Shown: positions 11,095-22,624 of the stretch, piece by piece
Position numbering within the stretch: position 1 is the first letter of the stretch
How the letters are laid out: every line of letters starts with the position of its first letter
Source: Cristatella mucedo
Lineage: Eukaryota; Bryozoa; Phylactolaemata; Cristatellidae
Direction of reading: 5' to 3'
NCBI GenBank assembly: GCA_009760855.2
Contig: WPIO01000011.1
Span: 7,251,501-7,315,500 of the forward strand
Length of the DNA stretch: 64,000 bases
The notes under the pieces: generated by a model
Databases searched by the model: none
Told to the model about the DNA's origin: nothing
What the model saw: the letters and a program-made list of their open reading frames with translations, nothing else
Position numbers and translations under genes: made by a program

Positions 11095-11345
11095 TACTGT
11101 CAGGAAAGGTGGGTTTGTAGCATCTTATTAAATGTCGTAAAGTTAGAGGATGTCGAGAGACCAATGGGGAGTGAGTTCGAGGCTGTATGAGCAAATGAAC
11201 TGAAGGAGCGGTCTTCAAATGATTTGAGGTCGGTGAGAGACACCGCTAAGCGAGATGAGTCAATAGAGAAGCAGATTGCGATGCGAAGCCTGAGAGGAAA
11301 GCATTTCCGATGCGTAGGACGGAGATGAAAGTAGAGGGACCTCGA
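11095..11345 (-). mobile_element. LINE-A-like ORF2 C-terminal fragment
   Basis: The minus strand reads LTDLKSFEDRSFSSFAHTAS, then NSLPIGLSTSSNFTTF. This matches the family C-terminus (KSFGDRAFSSYAPKAWNSLP). It abuts plus-strand LINE-B at about 11346, giving a tail-to-head inverted junction. Confidence 0.8.
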
Positions 11346-11912
11346 GTCCTTCAAATCGGCAATTGTTAGACCGATACTTAAAAAGCCATGATTAGATACA
11401 GAGGTCCTTACAAACTATCGACCAGTTTCCCTTCTCTCTTTATTATCAAAGATTCTCGAAACAATTGTCGCTAAGCAGCTGGAAGCACATATTGAAGAAA
11501 ATGTAATGTCAGATACATTTTAATTGGGTTCAAGAGGCAGCACTCCACTAAAACTGCTGTCTTCAGTGTTAACAATGACAATCTATGCGGCAACGATGAA
11601 AAGAATGTCACTGCCATTGCTTTGCTAGGTCTAACAGCTGCCATCGAGAAAATTAATAAAGATATCCTACTTGAACGATTGAGAACAACGATCGGTCTGG
11701 TAGAAGAGGCACTGGCGTGGTTTAAAGTGTACTTCTCTGAACGTGTTCAATCCGTGTCGCGTGGGGGTCAGGTCTCACCCTAGAGACCGGTCACCTGTGG
11801 AATCTCTCAAGGGTTCGTCCTCGATCCCTTGCTGTTCTCCATTTATACTCAACCTCTGCTAAAAGTGATTTAGGCGCATGGAGTAGTCACTTTTATGCTG
11901 ACGATACTCAGT
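11346..11912 (+). mobile_element. LINE-B reverse-transcriptase region, 5' part
   Basis: Reads IVRPILKK, then NYRPVSLLSLLSKILE, then an RT core with stops, to the catalytic-motif neighbourhood FYADDTQ at about 11893–11912. There the copy is interrupted by LINE-A and resumes at 12692 with 'ctgtatttgttaattcaacc'. Other LINE-B copies read straight through this point. Confidence 0.85.
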
Positions 11913-12691
11913 CTGCCTACTTTCAGCTACATAACATTGCTAAAGTTCGGACTTGTTTAGATAAGGATATCACGTCTAAGTTGGTCCATGCATTTGTGAC
12001 ATCCCGTCTCGACTACACACTGCTTGCTGGCCTACCGCCATGTGATATCAGGCGATTACAGCTGGTGCAAAACTCTGAAGCTAGGCTTGTCTGTCGTGAG
12101 CGTCGCAGTCGCAACATTACACCACTTCTCGCCGACCTGCACTTGCTACCAGTCAAGAAACGGATCGAATTCAAGGTTTTGTCGCTCACTTTTAGGTCAC
12201 TTCATTCTTTGGCTCCAGCCTATCTCTCAGATCCACTCCCCACCAGGCTAAGCATCGTACCACCCGCTTTTCGGAATCCAACAGTTCACCTATACCTCGT
12301 ACAAACCTCCAATCCTTTGGTGATCGCACATTTAGTTCGCATGCTCTAAAAGCCTGGAACTCCCTCCCGACTTGTGGCACAACATCCCCTGAATTGGCCA
12401 CATTTAAAAATAACTTAAAAACACACCTATTTATTACAGCATTTAGTGGGTCCCTGTGATTCGTCCTTCATGTGCTTATGCGTGCTGACACTGTGCATGC
12501 TGCCACTAACCACACTTGCATGCAGACCCTGTGCATGTCACCTCTAACCATGTTATTCATGTTAGTTATCAAGCATGATATTACTCACCATTCAATCGCG
12601 TTCCCCTTTGCAGCAAATGTGAAGCGCCTAGAAAGAGATTGAGTTCTCTGAGAACGCTTTATCAAGTGCACTATTATTATTAATATTATTA
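11913..12691 (+). mobile_element. LINE-A, 5'-truncated, nested in LINE-B
   Basis: Starts abruptly at TCTGCCTACTTTCAGC and runs through a largely open C-terminal domain (LVCRERRSRNITPLLADLHL at 12087–12146). The 3'UTR, terminal stem (AAGCGCCTAGAAAGAGATTG ... GAGAACGCTTTATC) and ATT repeats follow. 5' truncation plus a microsatellite tail is typical of target-primed reverse transcription. Confidence 0.9.
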
Positions 12692-13720
12692 GCTGTATTT
12701 GTTAATTCAACCATCGGAATCTGCTGCAGTAACTGATAAACTGAATTCTTGTCTTGTCGACATCTGATCCGGGATGTCGGAAGATTTCTTGAAACTAAAT
12801 GACTATGAAACCGAACTGCTGCTCATAGGACATCATAAGCGTGTGGCCGGATTATAAATCTTCGCTCTTCTAATCAATGATGCTCTTGTAAGACTGTCAC
12901 CTTGTGCTCGAAATTTAGGTGTCGTTTTCGACAGCTGCCTAAATTTTAAAAGCTTCATTCAGAAAACTGCATCTACAGCTAGCCATCACGTCCGATCAAT
13001 ATCTGAGATTAGGAGCTGTCTTCCAAGGTGGCTTGCAAAAAATGTAACTACGTCCTTAGTTTTGTCTCGGCTTGATTATTGTAATTCCCTTTTGGCCGGG
13101 CTACCAAAAAAGCAATTAGGCCACTGCAAATGGCTATGAATATGGCTGCAAGGCTAGTTTGCAAATCCCAGAGGTTTGACCACGTGTCTCCTTTGCTAAA
13201 AGAGCTAGGATGCCTGCCGGCTAATCAACGGATACATTGCAAAGTTCTTACGCCGACCCACAAGGCCCGCCACGGCTTGGCTCCTCCATACCTAGCTGAA
13301 CTGCTGCACCAGTTTCAGCCTCCTCGTGCCCTCAGGTCCTGTGTGGACAATATATTGGCTGTTTTATTCCTCCGCTTAAAGATCGTTAGTGATAGCAGCT
13401 TTTGCTCTGCAGGTCCTTGATTGTGGAACTCGCTCCACGATTCTTACGCAACGACAACTCCTCTCCTGCTGCCGACTATCACTCATCCTTTCCAGCGGTC
13501 CTGAGCTACTATTTCCATGGCACTCACTACCTCAACTGCTCTCCTGACTCAGCTATGCTTACCACTTTCTCTTTGTTGCGTGAGATGAAGTCTGTTGGCC
13601 ATCAAAGGCGTACCAAAAGTCGCTTAGGCTGTGAGTGCGCTATACAAAACTCTCCTGCGTAGCACCCACATGGTCTTTATGACTTTGTGGAGTTAAATAC
13701 GGAGATACATTAACTTCTGA
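12692..13720 (+). mobile_element. LINE-B, resumed 3' part
   Basis: Continues the RT–thumb region (ESAAVTDKLNSCL, then LVRLSPCARNLGVVFDSCLN), the C-terminal domain (about 13130–13420) and the family 3' end (GCGTGAGATGAAGTCTGTTG, then TAGCACCCACATGG). Several frameshifts are present. Confidence 0.87.
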
Positions 13721-14555
13721 GTGACAGAACCTACCGCGATAGCGATAGCGATGAGGCGCGAGGCTAGAGGCCTTGGTCGACCAAGGGCCATGTGATATCA
13801 GTTGCAAAATTTTGCGCACCGATAGCTGCGCCTGCTGGGTAAATAGCTTTATTTCGGATCGTTCAAGGTCGAAGGGACTCTTATCGCATTCGGTGTGCGC
13901 GCGTATGCGCGTGAGAGCCCATGCGGACACTAGCCAGGCTCAGCTCAGCTCAACTTGCCCGACGTTGTCCTGCGAAGTGGAGCACCCAGTGCATTTTTCA
14001 TGACCTGCCTCGTAGCGGTTAGCGAATGCCAAGAGTCTGAATTCTTCTGTCACGCAGCCGTCAGGGGCTGTGACGGTCGTGAAGGGCTCGCGCCGTTTTG
14101 CTTGCGCACGAAGGCACCTGCTGCCGAGCGAGGGAGCTTCCCCATCCGATGAGCGCCGTCGACTTATTGGACTGCCTAGATGTCTCGATTTGTCTCGAGG
14201 CATTCACGAATGCTCGCTGCGAACGCACTCGCGGTAGAATTAGTAACAGCGTCAGACGTCGCGAAAGAACAACAGAAAGAACCGCGCCTGGAGCTAGTCA
14301 CTTGCACCCGCGGACTCCGCCGAGCCGTCTGCTATGCAATTTCGCAGCCGAGTGAGGGCTTTGCACCCGATGGCTCAGCGGAAACTAAGTCCTCGCTAAA
14401 AGCGTTGGCAGTGTGCAGCGGCAGCTGAGAGCGACAGAGTCTAGCGGGAATTCGGGGGCGGAAGTGGACGGGCAGGTTCAAGTAGGGGGGTGTGCTTGCC
14501 AGTAGAGCTGCCTGCTTGTTCCTGAGGCCCTCGACTTTTATCGCCGGAAGCGGCT
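13721..14555. other. Intergenic, nothing recognised
   Basis: Contains a perfect 16-bp palindrome CCTTGGTCGACCAAGG at 13771–13786. No gene or repeat family was assigned. Confidence 0.35.
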
Positions 14556-14695
14556 TCTCCGGTGCTTGCCCCGACCAAGGTCTGACTGAGGTCGTGTGCT
14601 CGAGCCCTGAGGCATATGCAAAGCGCCTGAAGAGAGATTAAGTTCTCTAGGGGCGCTATATAAATTGATTAATTATTTATTTATTTACCCTGAAA
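14556..14695 (+). mobile_element. SINE-1 copy, 5'-truncated
   Basis: GGTGCTTGCC, then GACCAAGGTCTGACTGAGG, then a B-box-like GTGCTCGAGCCC, then GAGGCATATGCAAAGCGCC and the LINE-A-like stem, ending in (ATTT)n. It lacks the A-box start seen in the full copies at 46078 and 59807. Confidence 0.8.
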
Positions 14696-15706
14696 AGTCA
14701 GTGTGCCTGTCCCACACGGTCAGATTTTACTGCCGAGATATTCTTCTCGGCTTCTGAACTACCGTGGCTCAGCACCGCGGTTACCTCACAGTCACCTCAC
14801 GGTTAGGCGGCTTAGAAGGCAAAGACGTGAGATGTGAGTAGGCAGCTTTTCGTTGAGCTCTTGGCTCTGGGCAAGGCGGGAGTTGCGCCCGAGTGAAACG
14901 TTGGCGTGCTAAAATCAGCCAGATTATGACTGCCGAGATATGGCTGCAAACGGACTGCAGCGGCTTCTGCGTCCGAACAGGACCGGGCCGCCAATACCGC
15001 ACTCGTGAGGGTACGGCATATCTCAGCCGAACCGATGCAAATACTGGAGAAGTCATCAGCGTCGTAATTGCGGCAAGCAGTTTACAGTGACAGCATGCAC
15101 GAATGCATGCAGGCAATGCCGACACTCGAGGAGCGCAGATTCCGAGAAGAGCGAGCGTAGCTTAAAATAGATACGTCGAACGAGCACTGGCTAGGTGAGC
15201 GGATACTAAAAAGTGGTCCATATTCATGAGCGTAGAGAGATCCATTCGACAGCAACCGACGGCTGCAGGCATTCAAACAGCGACCGTGCTGGCGTGCAGC
15301 AGCTCTCACGCTACCGCTTAACGTCTAGAGCTCAAAGCAGCTCGTCTGCCAAGGCCAAGTGCCCCAAGGACTATTCCACGGCTTCGGCTTTTATGCCGAA
15401 TTGGCCATAGATTATCGCATAATCGATTCGTTGTTATTACCACTAAGTAACCGAGAACAATAAGTATTAGTCGTAATCTCGCTGATTTAGCGTAAAAAAT
15501 TATTCGCAGTCCCTGTATTAGAACGGCTAGGAGCCTGTCACGTGACAACATCGGAGGAAGGAGTCAGAAGGAAGTCGATCACGTGGCTAGCCAGCACAGA
15601 AGCTACGCAATAGGCAGCCAATAGTGCGTTAGCAGAAGTGCCGAGTTTCGCTCCGGTGCTCCGAGTTGTATGAGCTGTTGTTTCACGCCTTGGCTGCTAG
15701 TCAGTG
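14696..15706. other. Intergenic, nothing recognised
   Basis: Short open frames exist on both strands with no recognisable domain. Confidence 0.35.
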
Positions 15707-16021
15707 GACGCCTGCAACCGTCCGCTGCTGTCAAATAGACTTCTAGTCTAGGCTAAGGATGCGGACTTGTTATCCTAAGGCGAGGGCGCTCTTAGTTGCT
15801 GTCGTGTTGCGATACCGTCGGCGTACCTACATGTTTTGGTTCGGCAGCTAAAAGTTGCTAGCCCAAATTCTCGGCCGTCCAGCAGCTTCGCCGGCATTTG
15901 TCGCGCTTCGACAAAGACATGCACCGTTACGAATACTGTGCTTGGGGGCCTAAGCACGCCGTTACACCCTGATTGTGACATTTGGTGTGGGAAGTGTCGT
16001 ATCGTTGCCGATGGTTCCTAA
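15707..16021 (+). pseudogene. Type II membrane-protein N-terminus, sialyltransferase-like? (relic 1)
   Basis: An ATG at 15759 opens MRTCYPKARALLVAVVL, the start of a basic-then-hydrophobic signal anchor. After a 1-base frameshift the frame continues YLHVLVRQLKVASP and runs to a stop at 16019–16021. The end reads PLHPDCDIWCGKCRIVADGS. The spacing of C, C and the V-x-x-G-S end recalls the start of the sialyltransferase L-motif of ST6GalNAc-like GT29 enzymes. That is recognition by eye only, and the motif is cut short by the stop (or by an unseen splice donor). Flanking homology starts upstream of the ATG (GACGCCTGCAACCGTCCGC) and is shared with 17220–17345. It may be a first exon with an error or a dead copy. 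Confidence 0.3.
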
Positions 16022-16570
16022 CTGTTGTCTTAAGCTAGGCTCGTCGCTTGTTATAATATTTGTGAATTATGAAACCGAAAAAGAGATTTCCATAATCTCT
16101 AGATTCAGTTACGTACTGACAGTAGTATTGAGTGCTTGAACGCTCGAGTAGCTGCATGCTCTACCGAACTTAAAAATTAAGACAATTCCCTACTTAAACT
16201 TCGCAGATTTCAGTGACAAACTTAAAGAGAAAACTGAGCAAATTATTATCGAGCACTGTTCTGACCTGAGTGAATTATGAATATGCGATAATGCCCAGCA
16301 ACTCGGTGGCAGTCATTCGTGGTCGAGCCAAATTGAGAAGCATTCGGACGTACTAGCCTTGGGAGTATCGATACCCTGAAGGCCGAGGTGCGTCGTGGCT
16401 GAAGAAGAAAATTGGGAAATATCGAACGTAAATGTCACCTTCGGCCGTCTGCCGAGAGTAGTGTTGAGGCTGCCACGTGACTACCGTCGCCGCCGTCGCT
16501 GCCGCCGAGGTTGGCGCACTCGGGTGGCGGCAACTGGGCCGCCGACGACGGTGCCTAGACGCGCTCGTCG
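16022..16570. other. Intergenic, nothing recognised
   Basis: No feature recognised. Confidence 0.3.
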
Positions 16571-16842
16571 GCAACAAGCAACAAGCAACAAGCAACAAGC
16601 AACAAGCAACAAGCAACAAGCAACAAGCAACAAGCAACAAGCAACAAGCAACAAGCAACAAGCAACAAGCAACAAGCAACAAGCAACAAGCAACAAGCAA
16701 CAAGCAACAAGCAACAAGCAACAAAAACAAACAACAAGCAACACGCAACAAGCAACACGCAACAAGCAACACACAACAAGCAACAAACAACAAGCTACAC
16801 GCAACAAGCAACAAGCTACACGCAACAAGCAACAAGCAACGT
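16571..16842. repeat. (AACAAGC)n 7-bp satellite, decaying at the 3' end
   Basis: About 22 perfect AACAAGC heptamers are followed by AACACGC, AACACAC and TACACGC variants. A 7-bp unit keeps all three frames open, which explains the long Cys-Leu-Leu and Gln-Ala-Thr frames. Confidence 0.95.
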
Positions 16843-16916
16843 TGCCTCGGGAAGAGGCTTCGGAAGCTGTGCGTAAGCGCGACGCGGCGGACTAGTCCGC
16901 CACGTCGGCGCCAATC

Positions 16917-16968
16917 GACCGCTCCCGCGAGAGCGCGCGGGAGACCGCTCCCGCGAGAGCGCGCGGGA
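16917..16968. repeat. 26-bp self-complementary unit in tandem, two copies
   Basis: GACCGCTCCCGCGAGAGCGC plus GCGGGA is repeated exactly at 16917–16942 and 16943–16968. Each unit carries TCCCGCG and CGCGGGA and can fold on itself. Confidence 0.85.
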
Positions 16969-17219
16969 GCGGTAGCAGCGGGAGCCACCCGCCGTCTTGA
17001 AACGGCGACGCCAGCTACACCATTCAGATTATGGCGGATAATTATTGTTCGCGATTGTGCGATTATACTACAGTCTATTGCTGAGGGCGGGTTAAAACCC
17101 GGCGCCCTGAAATAGGCGGGAAGTCAAGATTCGAGAGTCGGGGCATTGGCTTGTGATTGTGATTGGAGGTGATTTGAGCTCTAGGCCACAGAGCCGTCGG
17201 TTTACGTCGTGGCCGCTGT

Positions 17220-17463
17220 TGAACGCCTGCAACCGTCCGCTGCTGTCAAATAGACTCGACTGCATTATGGATGCGGACTTGATTTGCTAAAGTGCGAGCG
17301 CTCCTCGTCGCTGCCGTGTTTCTGCTACTGTCCGCTTACCTGCGTGCATTGGTGCAGCAGCACCTACGAGTGGCTAGCAGCGAGCGACACGAGGTTCAGG
17401 CGTCTTTGATAGTCGTCGCGCGTCGACTGAGAGACTGGCGCCGCTACGGGCGCTGAGTTTATA
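17220..17463 (+). pseudogene. Type II membrane-protein N-terminus (relic 2)
   Basis: Homologous to 15707–15840 from the shared GAACGCCTGCAACCGTCCGC through the ATG at 17271 and the signal anchor. In this copy the fourth codon is TGA. After it the frame reads VRALLVAAVFLLLSAYLRAL, then VQQHLRVAS, a clear hydrophobic helix, then RRLRDWRRYGR and a stop at 17453. The two copies differ by in-frame and frameshifting gaps. The N-terminal gene fragment seems to have been duplicated 1.5 kb apart and then decayed. The enzyme family is uncertain. Confidence 0.35.
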
Positions 17464-18057
17464 GCCTAGTCCTGACCGGACGCGGATGCTGGACACTACG
17501 TAGCTTGTAACAATGTCGTCGAGCGGCAAGCCACGACCCAATGCTCCAGGAGGTGAGGCCAAACATCCGCGCTGCTGTAAATATCGATGCACCCCAACAA
17601 AAAACGCATTTATCTTCTGATAAAAAGCTTTTATCGCTTGAATCTTTAGGATAGAAATACACCATTGTGGACACTTTTCCCACATAATTATTCACGTCTC
17701 AGATTCTTCAGATACTTGAGAGGACTAGCCAGTTTGTGTATCGCGAATCATACATGGACGTACGGGTAATTCTTCAGCCCAGCCAAGATCATCCATTCGC
17801 CAAATTTTCGCGTTGACCATGAGGTCACTAGAAAGATTGAACTAAATGATAGATACTAAAGCATAGGGCAGCGGCTTAAACGTGATAGTCATCTAAGAGC
17901 GAACCAGAATACAACGAAATATATCGGCACCGTGCTGGCACTTCTGCTTCCAGAGGGAGTGCACACTTTGGTCTCTTTTGCATAGCGATTTCTAAAATCT
18001 GGTGTTCTGGTGGGCTAGCTCTGGCCTCTGCTTTCCTCTGTAGATGAAAAAGAAGGA
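17464..18057. other. Intergenic, nothing recognised
   Basis: No feature recognised between the relic and the hexanucleotide block. Confidence 0.3.
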
Positions 18058-19427
18058 CTCGCTCCCGCTCCCGCTCCCGCTCCCGCTCCCGCTCCCGCTC
18101 CCGCTCCCGCTCCCGCTCCCGCTCCCGCTCCCGCTCCCGCTCCCGCTCCCGCTCCCGCTCCCGCTCCCGCTCCCGCTCCCGCTCCCGCTCCCGCCCCCGC
18201 TCCCGCCCCCGCTCCCGCTCCCGCTCCCCCTCGCCGCTCCCGCTCCCGCTCCCTCCCGCTCCCGCTCTCCCGCTCCCGCTCCCGCTCCCGCTCCCGCTCC
18301 CGCCCCCCTCCCGCTCCCGCTCCCGCTCCCGCTCCCGCTCCCGCTCCCGCTCCCGCTCCCGCTCCCGCTCCCGCTCCCGCTCCCGCTCCCGCTCCCGCTC
18401 CCGCTCCCCCGCTCCCGCTCCCGCTCCCGCTCCCGCTCCCGCTCCCGCTCCCGCTCCCGCTCCCGCTCCCGCTCCCGCTCCCGCTCCCGCTCCCGCTCCC
18501 GCTCCCGCTCCCGCTCCCGCTCCGCTCCCGCTCCGCTCCCGCTCCCGCTCCCGCTCCGCCGCTCCCGCTCCCGCTCCCCGCTCCGCTCCGCTCCCGCTCC
18601 CGCTCCCGCTCTCCGCTCCCGCTCCCGCTCCCGCTCCCGCTCCCTCCTCCCGCTCCCGCTCCCGCTCCCGCTCCCGCTCCCGCTCCCGCTCCCGCTCCCG
18701 CTCCCGCTCCCGCTCCCGCTCCCGTCCCGCTCCGCGCCGCCCGCTCCCGCTCCCGCTCCCGCTCCCGCTCCCGCTCCCGCTCCGCTCCCCGCTCCGCTCC
18801 CGCTCCCGCTCCCGCGTCCCGCTCCCGCTCCCGCTCCCGCTCCCCGCTCCCGCCGCTCCCGCTCCCGCTCCCGCTCCCGCTCCCGCTCACCCCGCTCCCG
18901 CTCCCGCCTCCCTCCGCTCCCGCTCCCGCTCCCGCTCCCGCTCCCGCTCCCGCTCCCGCTCCCGCTCCCGCTCCCCGCTCCCGCTCCCGCTCCCGCTCCC
19001 GCTCCCGCTCCGCTTCCGCTCTCTCCGCTCCCGCTCCCGCTCCCGCTCCCGCTCCCGCTCCCCGCTCTCCGCGCCGCTCCCGCTCCCGCTCCCGCCTCCC
19101 GCTTCCCGCTCCTCCCGCTCCCGCCTCCGCCTCCCGCCTCCCTCCCGCTCCCGCTCCCCGCTCCCGCTCCCGTCCCCCGCTCACCTCCGCCCGCTCCCGC
19201 TCCCGCCCCGCCCGCCCCCCGCCCGTCCCGCTACGCTCCGTGCTCCCGCTCCCTCCCGCTCCCGCTCCCGCTCCCGCTCCCGCCCCGCTCCCGCTCCCGC
19301 TCCGCTTCCCCCGCTCCCGCTCTCCCGCTCCCGCTCCCGCTCCCGCTCCCGCTCCCGCTCCCGCTCCCGCTCCCGCTCCCGCTCCCGCTCCCGCTCCCGC
19401 TCCCGCTCCCGCTCCCGCTCCCGCTCC
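18058..19427. repeat. (GCTCCC)n hexanucleotide block, 1.37 kb
   Basis: A near-continuous GCTCCC array has scattered 1–3 bp indels (CGCTCCGCTCC, CCCCCGC). The complementary strand is (GGGAGC)n, with G-triplets every 6 nt. All long Pro-Leu, Arg-Ser, Glu-Arg and Gly-Ser frames over it are artefacts. Confidence 0.97.
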
Positions 19428-19837
19428 ACGCGCTACTCCGTGCTACTCCCGAAATGTGCACCTACAGTAAATACGGCAGAAGCGTAGCACATTTGGACGA
19501 CTCGATGGTTTTCTGCATTTGAAAATGATTTGCTGACTTGGAATGCGTCCGAAAGTTGCATTCACCACAGACGGTGATTCCGCGGGTAGTCGGGCCTTCC
19601 GAGCTAACCTCCCTCCGAACGCCATACAGTAAGTCGACGTACACGCGCATGAATATCATTGCATTGCATTCACGAATTAGCAAAACCAATGAAATCGTTG
19701 AGGAAGGAGGGCACGCACTGATGCAGAAGCTACGATGTGCAAGAGAAAAAGAGACTCAGGTAGGCGAAAACGCGAAAGCGAGTCGTAGGTCTGAAAACGT
19801 AGAACTCGCGAGATAGATAGTCCTCTCCATCTGTCCA

Positions 19838-19902
<65 letters not shown>

Positions 19903-21064
19903 AGGCAGTACCCACGACTGCAGCACGGGCTATGAGATGGCACCGGCGATGCTCTCGTGCCGAGCCGTGGCGGAGCCGGATTTTCATTCGGGAAGCGGGC
20001 AAGACCTGCACAATTTTTATCCAGAGGCCAGACCTAAGAGAGTTCCGCGTAGGCCGGGTTGGACTAATAATTATTGAAAACTATCGTAGCGCCGAATCGT
20101 AATGTTCACTCGACGTGAATTCGGTGGTTGCTCGTCGAGTTGAATTAGCACGCGAACTTTCGCCTCCAGTGGAGGTCGTAGGCGCAGGAATGGTGGACGT
20201 CCCAGGTCTCTGCCCAATGCAGGGAGGTGCTCCTGCTCTACTCACTGGGGCTCCGCCACTGCCACCGCTGCTGCGTACTTGATTCCTTCCTATCTATGAC
20301 CTTGGCTTAGCCGTCCTCATTGCTATCTATCGCAAACGATGGCCATGTTTATGATAGCTGCCATGGTCAGGTCGGCAATATGAGATCCAGCCGCAGCTGC
20401 TTGTGGCTTGGGGAAACTCACGCGACCAGCACTGCCAAGTTTGCGGCAGCTGTTCGGGCAGGTGGATGCCGGACGGTTCCAGACCAGATCAGGCCTGGTC
20501 CCGCCTGCCGTCGTCCACCGTGCGACAGTGGCGGCGGAGCGCAGTGTCTCCCTCTGATCAGAGCAGCGTCGGCATTCGGCTAGTTCCGATGAGTCGAAAC
20601 GATGACTCGTCACCTGCGCGGCGGTGGGGGCGGGGGGGGGGGGGCGGACAGCAGGTGTCTAGCTCTGCGGACTTAACGCCATGCCTTGCCCAGTAGAAGC
20701 GGCGAAAGCCGACATCTCGGAATCTGGAAAGACCGAGTCGACCAAAGGTCAGGCAGGCATTTCTGGCCTTTCTCCTCTAACTCTATTGGCATCTTCAAGT
20801 CGTCTGATCTCCAAGTTACTCCTGTATAATAGGATAAATAAAAGCCGTTTATTGCAAGATATTCTAGTGTATTTTTTGTAAAGCAATATTCGTTATTTAT
20901 AAGTACATTCTTTAATTTAAAAACATGTGACAAAGTTGCGGCGTTTTTTTTGGGTCCGGAACGAATTAACGTCATCTCAATTCATTTCAATGGGGAAAAT
21001 TGATTTGACATACGAGTAATTTGAGTTACGAGCTCCGGCACGGAGTGAACTAAACTCGTAAGTC
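19428..21064. other. Intergenic with (GCG)n, no gene recognised
   Basis: (GCG)n spans about 19839–19902. A G-run sits at about 20630–20644. Poly-Pro and poly-Arg frames over (GCG)n are artefacts. No domain was found. Confidence 0.4.
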
Positions 21065-22265
21065 GAGCTACCAATGTACTGTTAAATACATAGTCTCCAA
21101 AAGATTTGAGATTCGTATGAGCTGAACAAGTTGATTCTTAAAAGTAGGCGGCATGATGCTTAGCTTGGTGAGAGAGTTGATCTGATGGATTGGCTGAAGC
21201 CAATGAATAAAGGAACCTAAAGGTGAGTGACAGTAAAGTCGATGCGCTGCTTGACTGGGAGCCAGTGCAGGTCGGCGAGAAGTGGTGTGATATGGCAACT
21301 GTGAAGCTCACAGTGACACGACAGACAAGCCTAGCTGCAGAGTTTTGCACCAACTGTAAACGCCTAATTACATAGGCCGGTAGACCAGTAAGCAGTGAGT
21401 TACAGAAGTCAAGACGGAATGTCACACTTGCATGGACCAATTTAGGTGTAGTAGCCCTGTCTAAGCACGCCCGAGTTTTAGCAATGTTATGTAGCTGAAA
21501 GTAGGCATACTTGACTGTGGAGCTGATGCGGTCGTCTAATGAAAGATTAATTTGGAACACTACACCTAGATTTCGTGCAGATGCAACAGGAGATATGCCT
21601 TCAAAGCCGAGTGTGAGCATTAAGTTTTCCAATTTCTGAATCACGCTTGTTTTGCCGAGAGATAGTAAGTTGGTTTCACCGTTGTTCAATTTAAGAAAAT
21701 TTGCTGCCATCCACATGATGATAGTGCCGATGCATGCAGCAAGGGGAGTTAAGAGAAATCGACGTGCTGGAAGGCTGGTAGAAGTGCCATCCACGTAGAA
21801 GTGAAAGCCTAGAGTGTGCTGTGCAATCACATCGGCAAGAGGGAGAGGATAAACCGGGAAGAGAATCGGAACAAGCACAGAGCCCTGTGGTACCCCGTAC
21901 TTAAGTGGATCCTCGGATGACCTTTGTCAATTAACACCAATACTCTGGAGTCTCACACACCGAGACACGACCTGAACCATTGTAGGGCTGTGCAAGTGAT
22001 GCATAGGCGAGATGAGCGGCGCTCGAGAAGGACTTGATGAACGATAGTATCAAAAGCTGCCGAAAGATCGAGTAAAAAAAGCAGAGACACTCTACATATG
22101 TCAGCATTCTTAAGATCGTTATACACCCGAAGCACTGCTGAATCGGTGGAGTGATTAGCTCTAAGCCCAGAGCGGAACTTACTCGCTATTTTTAAAGTCT
22201 CAATATAAGAGTTCACCTGGTTTGTCACGACTCCCTCCAGCGTCTTTGATAGGAACGGGTAGAAG
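21065..22265 (-). mobile_element. LINE-A, RT to C-terminus
   Basis: The minus strand reads FRSGLRANHSTDSAVLRVYN, LLFLLDLSAAFDTIVHQVLL (motif A), then HTLGFHFYVDGTS where FYADDTQ is expected, then WMAANFLKLNNGETNLLSLG and the C-terminal domain. The changed catalytic motif and frameshifts make it dead. No 3' stem follows at the left end, so its tail is lost. Confidence 0.88.
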
Positions 22266-22271
22266 GGAAAC

Positions 22272-22577
22272 TGGGTGGAAGTTACTCAAGTTCTCTTAGT
22301 CTAGTGGTCCCCGTAATTCGTTCTTTATGTGCTTATGCGTGCTGACACTGTTTCATGCTGCCCACTAATCATACTTAATAATAATAATAATACACTTGAT
22401 AAAGTGCACTCAGATAACTCAATCTCTTTCTAGGTGCCTTACAATTGAGTTGCATGCTGACCCTGTGCATGAGCATGCCATCCGATCGTGCTTCCTTTGC
22501 AGCAAAATTGTAAAGTGCCTTGAAGGAGATTGAGTTATCCGAGGGCACTTTATGAAATGTATTATTATTACTATTAT
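22272..22577 (+). mobile_element. LINE-A 3'UTR and tail, with a nested inverted tail
   Basis: Plus-strand 3'UTR (TGCTTATGCGTGCTGACACT) is interrupted within CATACTT|GCATGCTGACC by 22375–22447. It then continues to AAAGTGCCTTGAAGGAGATT, GAGGGCACTTTATG and (ATT)n. Confidence 0.85.
22375..22447 (-). mobile_element. LINE-A tail only, inserted antisense in another LINE-A tail
   Basis: TAATAATAATAATAATACAC, then TTGATAAAGTGCACTCAGA, then CTCTTTCTAGGTGCC. This is just the terminal stem plus microsatellite of a minus-strand copy, about 73 bp. Confidence 0.8.
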
Positions 22578-22624
22578 TAATACTATAGTGTTGCATTGTT
22601 GAGTAGTAACCTGACAGCATGCAA

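Noticed and set aside
16353-17115. Frames of about 210 codons across the AACAAGC satellite
   Set aside because: A 7-bp unit without stops keeps every frame open. The flanks show no domain.
18044-19522. Long Pro-Leu, Arg-Ser and Gly-Ser reading frames over the hexanucleotide block
   Set aside because: A 6-bp repeat leaves several frames open on both strands. There is no start context, domain or splice signal.
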